Positions 11,181-22,415 of a stretch of 60,000 nucleotides of DNA are shown in pieces. The stretch covers positions 2,580,501 to 2,640,500 of the forward strand of contig NC_092580.1 in assembly GCF_037975245.1 (NCBI RefSeq), given 5' to 3'. The position numbers and the translations under genes were made by a program. Position 1 is the stretch's first letter. The number at the start of each line of letters is the position of its first letter. The stretch comes from Apostichopus japonicus (taxonomy: Eukaryota > Echinodermata > Holothuroidea > Aspidochirotida > Stichopodidae). The notes under the pieces were generated by a model. It ran no database searches, was not told where the DNA came from, and saw nothing but the letters and a program-made list of their open reading frames with translations.

Positions 11181-12789
11181 GCTCAGTAAAGATATAAAGA
11201 AGATCTCCTCTTCCAATAAGTTACTAGTTTTCGCCGACAAATCTAGGAACATGTACAAAATGGACCCAAACGCATACAACAAGATCCTCAGCGAAAATAT
11301 AACGACAAAGTACAAACATGCAGACCCCGGTACTTCGGACAGCATATCCACTGAGTTCATCAAAATATCAAATGAGCTGGACATCTCTGACAGAATCGGC
11401 AAGTCCGTTGAAACCCCTGCATACATCACATTGAAAGATTATAAAGACGACTTCACCAGCCGCCCAACCTGCAGACTGATCAACCCATCAAAAAGCGAGA
11501 TGGGCAGAGTGAGTAAGCACATGTTAGACCGCATTAACACCAACCTAAGGAAACGACTACAGGTCAACCAATGGCGCAGCACCCCTGCTGTTTTAGAATG
11601 GTTCTCAGCTCTGAAGGATAAAGCACACCTCACATTCATGATCTTCGACATCGTTGACTTTTATCCTTCCATCACCAAAGAGCTACTCAGCAAATCACTA
11701 TCATGGGCCTGCCAGTATACCCCAATCCAGGACACCCAATATGCCACCATCATGCACGCCAGAAAGTCCCTCTTATACGATCTTGTGGGACGCCCTTGGG
11801 TAAAACAGGCCACCACAGATGCCTTTGACGTCACTATGGGCGGTTATGACGGAGCTGAAGTCTGTGAGCTGGTGGGCTTGTACATCCTTCATAAGTTAGG
11901 TGATCTCATCGACTCGCACGATATTGGCCTCTACAGAGACGATGGTCTAGCTGTACTCAGGAACCACTCGGGCAGCCAAGCGGATAGAATGCGGAAACTA
12001 TCGTAGCAGCCTTTCATACCTTCGGTCTAAAGATAACCACCCAAGCCAACATTAAGACCGTTAACTACCTCGACGCTACGCTGGACCTATGCACCGGCAC
12101 ACATCCCCCATTCCGTAAGCCTAATGACCAACCCATATATGTTCACTGCCTCTCCAACCACCCCCCGGCAGTCACCAAACGTATTCCAGAGAGTATCGGC
12201 AACAGGATCTCCACTCTTTCATCTAACAAAGAGATCTTTGACAACGCTGCCCCCATATACAACGATGCGCTCCGAGATAAAAACGAGGCTACATCGACCA
12301 CCTAGTATACAACAACAGTACGGAGAGCAGCAAGAAGCTACCCAGAAAGAAACCCCGTACCAGGAACATAATATGGTTTAACCCACCTTACAGCCGTAAT
12401 GTTAAATCTAATGTGGGGAAATTGTTTTTCAGACTACTCGCCAAGCACTTCCCGAAAGGAAATAAGCTCCACAAAATTTTCAACAAAAACAACGTGAAAT
12501 TGAGTTACAGTAGTATGGGCAACATGCGATCAATCATCAACAGCCACAATAACCGGCTTTTAACACAAAACGAGCTTAGAGTAAGGGTGCCCCCTTCGTT
12601 ATTGAGTGGAGCGTACTTAAGCATTCCAATACACGCATGCGTAGATCTGGTCAATGTAACCTTTGTATTGATGAGAAGCTTTGTATCCTCCTGTCCAAAA
12701 ACCCGCATTTACTCAATAAGAGATCTGAATTCATCTCCAAGTGTCGCCACAATAGGCTCAAACCAATGAACCGTGCACGTAAGAAATAG
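11179..12789 (+). pseudogene. Penelope-like retroelement copy 2, 5'-truncated, frameshifted
   Basis: The first 828 nt are open (11179-12006) and encode most of the reverse transcriptase: KSRNMYKMDPNAYNKIL aligned to the middle of copy 1; SKSEMGRVSKHMLDRINTN; motif A MIFDIVDFYPSITKEL (about 11638-11685); motif B GGYDGAEVCELVG; and motif C GLYRDDGLAVL with the catalytic DD intact (YRDD at 11932-11943). A frameshift near 12000 ends this frame. The sequence continues in other frames (12124-12320, then 12413-12590). A final segment with CNLCIDEKLCILL and LLNKRSEFISKCRH ends at TAG 12787-12789. The N-terminal quarter and the GIY-YIG core are missing. The frame joins the upstream (AT)n directly, so the copy is 5'-truncated. 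It is clearly diverged from copy 1 (different codons and many substitutions), so it is not a recent duplicate. Confidence 0.8.
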
Positions 12790-12823
12790 GGTTCGTGTTC
12801 CCCATAGAATATATCCGCGCAGC

Positions 12824-12891
12824 GAGTATTTGTTCAGTTGTCTGACGATCGCCACCCCAAGGGCGTGAAACTCCGAGTTACAGCTGTACTT
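12824..12891 (+). ncRNA. Second type I hammerhead ribozyme, 3' of Penelope copy 2
   Basis: Core CTGACGA is at 12842-12848 and GAAA at 12867-12870. Helix II pairs CGCC 12850-12853 with GGCG 12862-12865 around an 8-nt loop. Helix III pairs ACT 12870-12872 with AGT 12876-12878 around CCG. Predicted cleavage follows T12879. Helix I pairs CAGTTGT 12835-12841 with ACAGCTG 12880-12886 (one G-T wobble), and GAGTA 12824-12828 with TACTT 12887-12891, leaving a 6-nt bulge. Helices I and II differ in sequence from the first ribozyme yet pair in both, which is strong support by covariation. U at position 17 is allowed but usually slower than C. Confidence 0.78.
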
Positions 12892-12896
12892 ACCAA

Positions 12897-13139
12897 GGCA
12901 TATACTTATTTATATATATATATATATATATACGCACAAGTAATTGCGTATTATATTCAAATTACTCATACACCTCGTATTTATAGGTTATGCATGACAT
13001 ATTTGCATAACATATATTTATAAATAGTAACTAATATATATGTTACTTTCATCATTAAATATAATTTTGTCCGGCACGGCTTTCCGTATGATGAAACGTT
13101 CGGTGAGCTCATTAACATATATATATTATATATAATAAT
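12897..13139. other. (AT)n tract and sequence 3' of the Penelope tandem
   Basis: TATATA run at 12910-12932, then AT-rich sequence with no gene seen. Confidence 0.5.
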
Positions 13140-13690
13140 AATAAAAATAAGCAAATATTTATAGAGCGCTTTATGCAAAGGCCTCAAAGCGCTTAAACAA
13201 GTACACAAATATGCAAGTCAAATCACTGTAAATTTTTGGAATAAATGAGTTTTTAAGAGACGCTTACAACAGTCAACCGATGGTGCATTGCGAATTGAAG
13301 ATGGTAGATTGTTCCAGAGATGAGGTGCAGCAGAGATGAAGGCTCTTTCTCCATAAGACTTTGCGTTTGGGGTATGGCTGGTGGCAAGAAAACACTTTGT
13401 AGACGAGCAAAGTTGGCGTTGAGGATGATACTGAGGAATTAAATTTGTAATGTAACCAGGGGCAAGGGAGTGTTGTGATTTGTACGTTATGAAGAGGAGC
13501 TTATAAATTGACCATTGTTTTAATGGAAGCCAATGGAGTGATAGAAGCACTGGAGATATGTGATCATGACGCAATGAACATGATATTAACCGGGCAGCAG
13601 AAGTCTGAACAGTTTGACGTTTTTTCAGTGTAGAGTCAGGAAGGCCAAATAAAAGGGAGTTACAGTAGTCAAGCCTGGGCATTATCAAGA
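13130..13690 (-). mobile_element. 5'-truncated CR1/L2-like LINE, C-terminal ORF2 fragment
   Basis: A minus-strand frame (13688 to 13218, 156 aa) carries the C-terminal region of a non-LTR retrotransposon ORF2: PRLDYCNSLLFGLPDS, then QTSAARLI, LSLHWLPLKQ, YGERAFISAAPHLWNNLP and LLKTHLF, in the order typical of CR1/L2/Jockey-like elements. All RT catalytic motifs lie upstream in the element and are absent, so the copy is 5'-truncated at about 13690. The short 3' UTR (containing AAGCGCTTTGAGGCC on the minus strand) ends in (ATT)n near 13130-13145, as is usual for CR1/L2 tails. It is inactive but its frame is unbroken, suggesting a fairly recent insertion. Confidence 0.75.
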
Positions 13691-16207
13691 AACATGAAAG
13701 AAACGATATATATAAGACACTGGTTTTCGTGGGTGGGAGTATACAAATGCATGGACCGGGCGGCAGTCAGCAGTGCACGTGGAAGCATATACGAATCACT
13801 TTCACCCACATAGGGCCCCTCTAGTAACGCAGTAAATACACATGATGTTGAGGCATCTGCACACAACTATTAAATCAGCATCATTTCAAGCGTAAGCGAA
13901 TATGATTTTTTGTCTCTGGTTGAAAGGTTAGCAGAGCTCATCGCAAAACAAGTTTTGCAGGTCGTTGGGGGAAGACAGGTCAACAGGTAATGGAATGCAC
14001 GTTCCTTTTCATTTATAGCTTAATTAGTTTCAAGGTTGAGCCTGAACTTAAGAAGAGTTCCAAAGTTACTTGTTAGGCTCACTTTATTGTTAGTTGGGCC
14101 CACTAATAGTATCTGTCGAATTCAAGTCAGGTCTTGAGATAGTTAATCCAGGGTAACGTTAAAAAAATTGATTGCATCGGTAAACCGCTCCTCATGATTA
14201 TTTCAGATTTCAGAGAGCTGTTTGGCAATTATACAGTGTGAGTTTATAGTATTAAACTGTTTACCTATTTTAGACTCACCATGTTTATCCTACCATGTAG
14301 TCTGTATAATATGTCTTCTTTCTCTGTCATAAGGCATTCTTTCTGCTTTTAGTCTTCCCTCAAGCACTAGTAACAGCCTTGGAATTTTGAACTTCTTTGG
14401 CCATTAATTCCTATTTTGATAGAAAACAAACAAAACACACTGTTGATTCTTCATAGTTTTAACTTATCAAATATAGTTTCTGTGATTCAACTTATGAAAT
14501 TCTATGCTGACCGAAAGTATGGTAAAATAAAGTACTAACATGTTATTAAATTGTTTGTTAACAGGTGTTGGACTTCTGAAAATGATTCTGATTCTTATGC
14601 GGTCAAATAAAATGTCCTACACATAGACACACAATATTGCTCAACCAATTGCTGAATACTAGTCGGCATGATAAAAGGGTCTGTGGTAGTATACACCAAT
14701 TAAATGCCCCAATACACACTTAAAAAAAAGTAATGTGATCCCTTATTCTAGACAGCTCTCACTAGCTAAATGCTACCCATACTGGATAGCTGACAAGTTG
14801 ACCATTCATAGCACCCTCAATTTTCTATATCATATATACCATGCAGATTGTTTGTTTACTATGAGAGCCTGAAGTTTTCCTCACTTGTAAACAAACCTCT
14901 TTACTCAGCAGTAATCAATTTTTGTATGCTGTTCCAGGGAGGCCTAAAGTGGTCTAAACTTGCCTCAACTGACCCAATTTGTGTACCACTTGTACTTCCA
15001 TTCTTGAACCATAAGAGCAAAGCCAAGAAAAACCAGAACCTGATTTATGACATATCAAAATATGTTATCCTGTTGCTTGTTGGCACTTTTTCAGAAGGAG
15101 AACACTTCTGGTGGATTGCTATAGACATTAATAGGAGTATGCCACCTTAAGTAACAGTTGAAAATTTTCAAACTCTGCTTAAACCTCCTTTTATGATAGT
15201 TTGAGAAGTTGTGACTTACATCATTTTTGTTTATCTCTGTCTATTGGGTGAATCTTCATATGGTGTCTCACACATGTTGTACAGTCTTTATGGATAATAC
15301 AGTAATGAAGTCTGTACAAGTGGGTGCCCAATGGTTGACATATTCCCTGGTGAGATAAGAAGTCATTCCATCAGCATGACAGGCATCTACTGCATGTCTA
15401 AATTGTTCTTGGGTCCACAGAATGTGTTTTAAGTACAGTCCCTCAGTTTGGTGCTACTTACCCCCTCTGGTGGAAACTTGACACAAGTTGACCTTCTTCC
15501 CTCTAGAACTTTCATCACTCTCAGCATCCAGTAAGCATAAGCACTTAGATGTGGCCTAAAAATGAAAGAGAAAAATGTACTTGTTACTATGGCACTGCTT
15601 TTCAAAGGCACTTTGTCAGATTTTGGTGCAAATATTACTCAGGAGAGCTATGTACTAGCTGTGACCAGATCTATAATGAGGGCGCTGTTCAAACAACATT
15701 CCAAAACAGCTGTAGTGGATATAGTTTCTCAGTGTAAGTCTTGTTCTTGTATCATTCTATGTGCAGCTATTCAACTGCTTAGACTTCCAATAAATGCTTA
15801 CAACAAAAAACAAAAAAAATAGTGGATAGGTCACTGGAAAATTGTTATATTTTAAGGATAAAAACTGATTATTATTTAGAAGAATGGGTAAAAGGAGAGG
15901 CATGTTTGGTAGGCATTCAACAACCTTTAAGCCAGGTAACAGGTTTGGTTTTACAGCTCATACAGCTGATGCCAACCAGACTGCCTAGCCCTTCTGATAC
16001 AGATGCGACAACTAATTCCTCTTGCAAACCTGCTAATAAAATGCTCTGCAAGGAAAGTATAGAATGTAGTTAACTCACCACCTAAAGGACATGAGATATT
16101 TAAGGATATATTAAAGGATATATTAAAGGACATGAGATATTTTCAACTCAGTCACAACAAACCATGTTCTCAGGTCTAATAGGCACCATGCTGGTAAGCT
16201 CGATCAA
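13691..16207. other. No gene established
   Basis: Mostly AT-rich noncoding sequence. Frames at 14848-15150, 15562-15822 and 15822-16073 on the plus strand are open for 80-100 codons. They may be the decayed 5' part of the transposase-like gene that follows, but I recognise no motif in them. An imperfect 'aaggacatgagatatt' duplication occurs at 16085-16143. Confidence 0.35.
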
Positions 16208-17833
16208 ATGGCTCATAATTGCATCATAATGTTTGCAGAATCTACAGGAAACAGGTTAGTAAACCGTTCAAGGCTTATTAAGAGTCTATCACGGTGCTAT
16301 GATGACACACAGAGAGACAAGCAATGGATGTTGGGGCCTCCCTATATCTCTTTCTGGATGAATTTATGGGACTTGATTCAAAGGTTGAGTTTGGATGCAT
16401 TCTCTGTAGCTACCAAAGTGAGCTCTTGCCCATCGACAAAGTTTTTAACTCAAGAAGAAAACCTGGCAAGACTTCTTCAGAACTAAACATTGCATTGCAG
16501 TCAGGCTTGCATCAGATGTCGATCAGTTCAAGTGCAGCTTGTAGATTGCTCAGCAGCATCTCTCTTCCAAGTCCTGCTGTCAGTACACTACAAAAGTCGG
16601 CTAACCAGTTTGACCTACATGTAATGAAAGAAATTAATGAAAATGATATGTCAGAAAAGGTGTGTGTAAAGGAGACACTGCAACTGCATGGCCTCTCAAA
16701 TGACTCTCCATTTTTTGCAGAATATGATTGTCAATATAATAACCCTCTGAGTAGTGCAAAGAGGAAGAATCCATTTGTTCCTGCAAGCCAATGCAGAGAT
16801 TCAGTTGTTGAGAATGTCACTATGGATAAATTTTGATTGGTTACCATCACAGTAACAAATTGTACTTAATTGGTGAAATGAAAAGAAGATGGGGTCACAA
16901 GGTACAATGTCCAGGCCGTGAGGGCTGTTCAGTAAAAATGCCAAAGTGAAAGATGAACAAAATGGTGGAAAGATTTGTGCATCCAAATTACTTACTGGTA
17001 AGAACCCACTAAAGGTCAAGTGCCTCACAACTGATGTGGATGGCAAGGCATGTAAAGGGTTCAGTAGTAATGGCTGCAGCTATACTCATTCTGAAACAGA
17101 GAACCTGTTAGACTAAGTACACTAATAAACAGGTCACTCCACATAGCAATGACTAAAGCAGTACTCTCCTCTGATATGTTACCTGCAAAAGCTGTGACTG
17201 AGAAGCACTTGATTCAAACATGCTTTGCAGAGGACTTGGCCTACCCTGTACAGGCAGAGGTGACTGATTGCAGGAGAGTCCTCAAATATGAACACTGTAA
17301 AAGTTGTGAAAGCTTTATCAACATGTTTGGACTGTCTTGCAAAGTGCTACAGTGGACATCATTCACATTGCCAAAGCATTCATTTGTATGCAAGGGGGGC
17401 AGGAAGTACAAAATTTACATTTATACCAAATGCTACAAAGAGTTCTCTGCTAATATCCCACACTGACAGCACACAACTAATTGAATTACTTGAGACACTC
17501 ACCTGCAGCAAACCATCATGGTCCACCTGCTTTCAGACTTCCACTCAAAAAGCAGAGGGAGTCCATCCAAAACATAGCACCATATTTCACACAACAGTCA
17601 GTACAGGGACCACAGTTCCATACACATCACAAATAAAGGGCCTGAAGAGTTCATCTATAGCCAGGAAGACGAAGGCTGCAGGATTAAAGGTGAGCTCGAA
17701 TAGTCTATGTATCCAGACTCTGAAACAGATGCAAAGAAAACAACAGTATGATAAATTACGTAAGAGAGGCAGAGCATACAGAAGGAGGAGAGCACAACTC
17801 AGAGTGAGAGAGAGAGTACAAGCTACATGGTAG
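16208..17833 (+). pseudogene. Degenerate Mutator-like transposase-family gene (invertebrate type)
   Basis: Several short frames line up in one order. Near 16245 is GNRLVNRSRLIKSLSRCYDD. Then 16324-16836 (170 aa) gives a CILC pair, SELNIALQSGLHQMSIS, a LPSPAVSTLQKSANQ segment, and SPFFAEYDCQYNNPLSSAKR followed by NPFVPASQCRDSVVENVT. Further frames give CPG and TTDVDG segments, then AEDLAYPVQAEVTDCR, CYSGHHSHC with SFVCKGGRKYK, a STQKAE segment and a basic tail KLRKRGRAYRRRRAQLR ending at TAG near 17832. This order (N-terminal C-x2-C, the YNNP/ENVT region, C/H cluster, STQK-like motif, basic tail) matches my recollection of the large Mutator-like transposase-domain family of marine invertebrates. 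At least five frame changes and internal stops make it a pseudogene. The family name is from memory and moderately sure. Confidence 0.5.
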
Positions 17834-18972
17834 AAATAAAAACATAAACCAGTGCCATCAAACTTGCAAGACCTGCTGTTGTTACACTGCGAGATTCTGC
17901 TGAGAGATGTGACACCTCCACACATAGGCTGTTGTGGCATAAGTGGGAGATGTAAAATGTTTGGTACTTCAAATTTGTTTTCTTTTCACCATACTTTTGA
18001 AGAGCATATATGCAAGAATGTGGACCCTGATGGTTTTTCTCTTAGCTGCCAGTGGTGGCTTTGTTACAATCACTGTTTTGTTTGACTCTAAAACATACAT
18101 TATGCATGACAATCCCTATCAAAACAATCAGTGTCCATTTCTTGCATGATAAAGTAGCACTTGGACAAATGCAAAAAAACACAACTGAACACTCAACTAT
18201 GAATGTAATACTTTACATTAGATTCCTAGTTGCCTCCATCACAATGGTTTATCATAATATCTACATTACTAGACAAATGTCCATTAACCACATGAGCTAA
18301 AATATTACCATTTAGTAACAAAGACAGCAAGGGACCTAGAATATTCAAATGTTTCTTTTTCCCACAAGCATTAAGTCCAAAGCAAATTTGCAGTGGTGCC
18401 AACATATTCAACTATTGTCTGCAAAACTGAAGTTTCATGGTTACTCTCACTAGCCATATGGTCAATAACTTCAAAATATTTGATTTTTTTTTAAAAACTT
18501 TGTGAATGTTTGGACAATCTTTCAGATCAACCCAATTCAACTAAATTATTTTAAAAGGCTCAATCTCTTTCAATATCAAGAAGTTTTGAGGCAAAAAGTT
18601 TCCTAAATTGATTAGTTCTAAAATTCATGTCAGCTCCATGGATCACTTATGTCAGATCCATTTTCTGGAATATCAGAATCATTATCTGGAATTTACAGTA
18701 CTTGCCCACATCATTCCTCATAACCAGTTTCACCTACTACGAAAGTTCCTATGTACCTTTTTTCAGATGTTTCTAGAAAGGGTCAATTCTACATAACTCT
18801 TCTCACAACTGTTTATTCCACATCTATAAGAAAGGTTCTACTAATATAAGTGAATGAGGTGTAAATGCTTCAAAAGTTTATTGTACCTTCAAGACTGTCA
18901 TGTGCATATGACATTTTGGGCAATTATATGTCAAATTCCACCTGTTTTCAGACGTTCTACATTTGTGGGAAA
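17690..18972 (+). repeat. Long dispersed repeat, copy A
   Basis: This segment recurs in the same orientation at 35515-36818 with scattered substitutions and small indels. It starts in the basic tail of the transposase-like pseudogene ('ccagactctgaaacagat') and continues through its 3' flank to 'ttccacctgttttcag'. It is part of the same mobile unit as the pseudogene. A minus-strand frame (18411-18226, FGLNACGKKKHLNILGPL) is shared with copy B. Confidence 0.8.
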
Positions 18973-20600
18973 CTGTAAAGTGCAAGCCTGCATTGCTGTA
19001 CTGTGAAGCAAAGTGGTAATTAACTACCTGATTATGAGTAGGGCTCACTTATTAGGTCATTCAACATAATTTAATTGATTAAAATTACAATTCATTCTTC
19101 TAACTTGTAGTTTAACCATAAACTTGAAAAACAGCTTGTCTCTTACTAATTTAATCATACTGAATGTGGGGTTCCTCACATAGTTCATGATCAGCTGTCT
19201 GCTGCATTCTGTTCATGGAGTGTTTGTGTAATGTGGCTGAGCAAGTCTTGTCAGCCATGCTGTTGGAAAAGGGAAGATCACTGACGGAATAAATAAAAAG
19301 CAATTTAACTGATACTGTACAACCTTAAACAACTGTCGTCTGGCCGGTAAACATACTCAATTAACTTCCCTTATCCAATGGCATTGCTGGCATGCTCAGC
19401 AATGTTGCAAAGACAAAGAAGCTAAATCTAGTACTAATATTAGTAGGAGTCTAAGAGTAAGACTGAGGTGGCTTCTGAAGTTCTGCAATTACATACTCGG
19501 CACAAAAAGGCTACATTATGCTGGAAACTCGGTTTAACATCTACATTAACAATGCATGCATGCATGAAAATGTTTGGCTACACCACATCCATGCAAGTTT
19601 ATTTATACTTGTGTAGGAATGTAGCTGCAGCCTAGGCCTAGTGTTTATATTCCAACTGTTATTCATTTGTTTAATTGTACGCAGTGTACGTTGTCGTCCT
19701 AGCCTAACGTTACAAGTAAAGTAGCCGGGTAGCATTGCAAGTAGGGAGTAAAGCATGCATTACCAGTGGGCATATGAATATAAATGTTCCAAGGTGAAAG
19801 TGCACATCCTGGATTTTCAGTAAAATATGCTGAGGTTGTTAGGCTATGCAATAATTGGTGTCACAGTCACAGCAGAAAAAAAAATCTGTACCAATTTGAA
19901 GTTGGATGCGGTCTCAGTCACGTAACGCACCGTCTTCATTTCAAGATGATTTTAAGGGGCGGGGTGCATGTTTGTGTTAGCACGAGCCAGACGTTTACCA
20001 TTCGTGCAAATAATTTCTAGGGTGCAGTACCCCACCCCAATAGTGGCACTACATAATGATTTCACACTCTCCATGAGAATGAGAATTCAGCTTCAAAAGT
20101 ATTTAGTATTGTGTTTGAAGAAATGGTTTCCCTTCCCTGTGAGTACCTTCCTAGCTGTGAGTCAAAAACAATTGCTCGGGCATTTACCATAGGAGATATA
20201 AACCCTGGTGCTTGTATATCTTATAGTATACAAATAATGAATGGTTATGAGTGCATTAGTTCAAATATTTCATGAGTTGAAAGATGGAATGTTCCATTCA
20301 ACGAGGCGCAGCCGAGATGAATGGAAAAATTACATCTTTCAACGAATAAAATATTTACACTATTGCACGAATGGGAACCATTCATTATTTTTTTTTATAC
20401 AACACCTTCAAATTTGGATATAATTGGATGTAAAATGCACTCATGCAACAGATTGTTTTGAACAGACAGGTTGGTCTCTTACCATTGAAAAAAGTGCTAT
20501 CAAAAAAGTATAACACATGGTTCTATTTCATTAGTGCAATAGAGCGGATTTTGCATGCAATCGACGAGCAATTGACCAATCAAATGGCCGGAATACAATG
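18973..20600. other. No gene seen; one MITE-like fragment
   Basis: No coding region is recognised. At 20250-20380 a segment containing 'aacgaggcgcagccgagatg' with flanking short inverted matches ('gatggaatgttccattc') looks like a MITE fragment. There is a GCATGCATGCATG run near 19552. Confidence 0.4.
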
Positions 20601-20905
20601 AGGTGCTGTATAATATGAATATATATATATATATATATTAGTGTTTACACGGGTCCAAAAATCGGAAACCGGGTACCCGAGGGCCGTTACCCGTCGGGTA
20701 TCCGGGTACCCGGAAAAAAATTGTTTACCCTCGCGTATCACGATTTTCAAGAAATTACATATTGGATGCTGTAATAAATGCATTACTATTCTCTACTGAC
20801 AATGTTTTCATGTTCAAGTACGTAGGTGTACGATAAGGTATAAAACCTCCCTCAATAGTTTTTATTTGTTTCTGTTTCTTTCATTAACTTGTTAATAAAT
20901 TATTT

Positions 20906-21270
20906 CAGTGGCGTAGGAAGGTACTTTTGAGTGGGGGGGGGGGCTGAAGACTGTTGGCCAGCCTGGGGGAGGGGTCTAAGGGGAGGGGGTGTCCCCCTCC
21001 CCTTTGGAATTTTTTTGCATTTCCAGGTGGCTTCAGATGCAATTTGGTGCAATATAGCACACTTCAACACCCACTCCATTTTGTAAACTTAATTTTGTAT
21101 TTTCACCTGGCCTTAGATGCAATTTGGTGCTCCAAATTTTTTTTCTCATTTGGAAATGAAAAAGGGGTTTTCTGACTTGCGAAGTGGGGGGGGGCGGAAT
21201 GATACTTCCGCCCCTCCACATTTTTCACTGGGGGGCTGGCGCCCCCAGCCCCCCGGTTCCTACGCCCTTG
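20906..21270. mobile_element. hAT-type MITE nested in the larger element
   Basis: Inverted ends CAGTGGCGTAGGAAGG (20906-20921) and GGTTCCTACGCCCTTG (21255-21270). A perfect 8-bp target duplication AATTATTT flanks it (20898-20905 and 21271-21278). The 365-bp interior has G-rich and C-rich arms (GGGGGCTGGCGCCCCC near the right end) and no coding capacity. Confidence 0.85.
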
Positions 21271-21599
21271 AATTATTTAATTATAATTAGCATTACTACT
21301 AACATCGCACTGCCGCCGCTGCTTATGCTAGCTCGTGCACGTCTTTTGGATCAAACCATATAAACATCCAATTTAGCTCTTAAACAGTTTTTAATACTAC
21401 TAGTATCTATTATGCAGGCCCAGGGTTCGCATTAGCCGCGAGATTGCGCGATTCGCGCAATTTGATCGCATTTGGAATAAACGATTAGTAAAAAGCCACT
21501 TGCGATTACTATTTTTTAGTTATCCCGTCTATAATTCATAAACATCGCGTAAAATTCCTTGTCAGCCTTTCCTTCTTTGAAATAAACGAATGAATAAAT

Positions 21600-22300
21600 A
21601 ATAATTTATTCGACATGGTAGCCTAACACCACACTAAGTCAATGAGAAATCTAGCTAAGCCTAACCATCTGTTTATTTGCTGGAGTTGTGACGCAGTTAT
21701 AAGACATCCACGGAATACTTTCGTTATTGCTGTTACGTTCGACCACATGGTTGCCTAACACCACACTAAGTCAATGGGGGTAGTCTAGCCTAGCCATCTG
21801 TTTATTAGCTGAAATTGAGACGCAGTTATAAGATATCTATGGAAAGCTTTCGTTATTGCTGTTATCTTCGAACACATGGTAGCCTAACAACACACTAAGT
21901 CAATGGGAAATCAGCCTAACCATCGGTTTGCAATTTTTTGTTGTTGAAACAATCACACTTTGCGTATGATTCGGGTAATAAATTAGGAACCGGGTAGTAT
22001 TGCGTCGAGCGGGCCCCTTCGTTATTGCTGTTATCTTCGACCACATTGTAGCCTAACACCACACTAGGTCAATGGGAAATCTGCCTAACCGTCCGTTTGA
22101 CAATTTTTTTTATATATTTTTTTTTAAATCACACTTTGCGTATGATTCGGGTAATAATTTTGGAACCGGGTAGTATTGTGTCGAGCGGGCCCCTTCGTTA
22201 TTGCTGTTATCTTCGACCACATTGTAGCCTAACACCACACTAAGTCAATGGGAAATCTGCCTAACCGTCCGTTTGACAATTTTATTTTTAAATCACACTT
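21600..22300 (+). repeat. Tandem repeat, about 5 units of 120-176 bp
   Basis: Units share TTCGTTATTGCTGTTA, then CGACCACATTGTAGCC, then TAACACCACACTAAGTCAATGG, with starts near 21720, 21849, 22018 and 22194 and a partial unit from about 21600. The last two units are almost identical and carry the GGTAGTATTG(T/C)GTCGAGCGGGC segment that resembles the element's terminus. The array seems to have grown by copying its own end. Confidence 0.8.
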
Positions 22301-22376
22301 TGCTTAGGATTCGGGTAATAAATTAGGAACCGGGTAGTATCGCGTCGGGCGGGTACCCGGATAACCCGTGCAAACA

Positions 22377-22412
<36 letters not shown>

Positions 22413-22415
<3 letters not shown>

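Larger units (their letters stand above)
20639..22379. mobile_element. Non-autonomous hAT-like element with internal minisatellite
   Basis: The left end TAGTGTTTACACGGGT (20639-20654) is matched in inverted form by ACCCGTGCAAACACTA at the right end (22364-22379), one mismatch in 16. Subterminal GGGTACCCGG-type palindromes occur at both ends. Both flanks read ATATATAT, compatible with an 8-bp target duplication but uninformative because both lie in (AT)n. No transposase is encoded. The right half is a minisatellite (separate entry) and the left half is interrupted by a second element at 20906-21270. Ends of TAGTG plus 8-bp duplication favour hAT. Confidence 0.65.

Noticed and set aside
13075-13100. 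Ribozyme-like TATGATGAAAC near the LINE tail
   Set aside because: CTGANGA is not present and no flanking helices pair.
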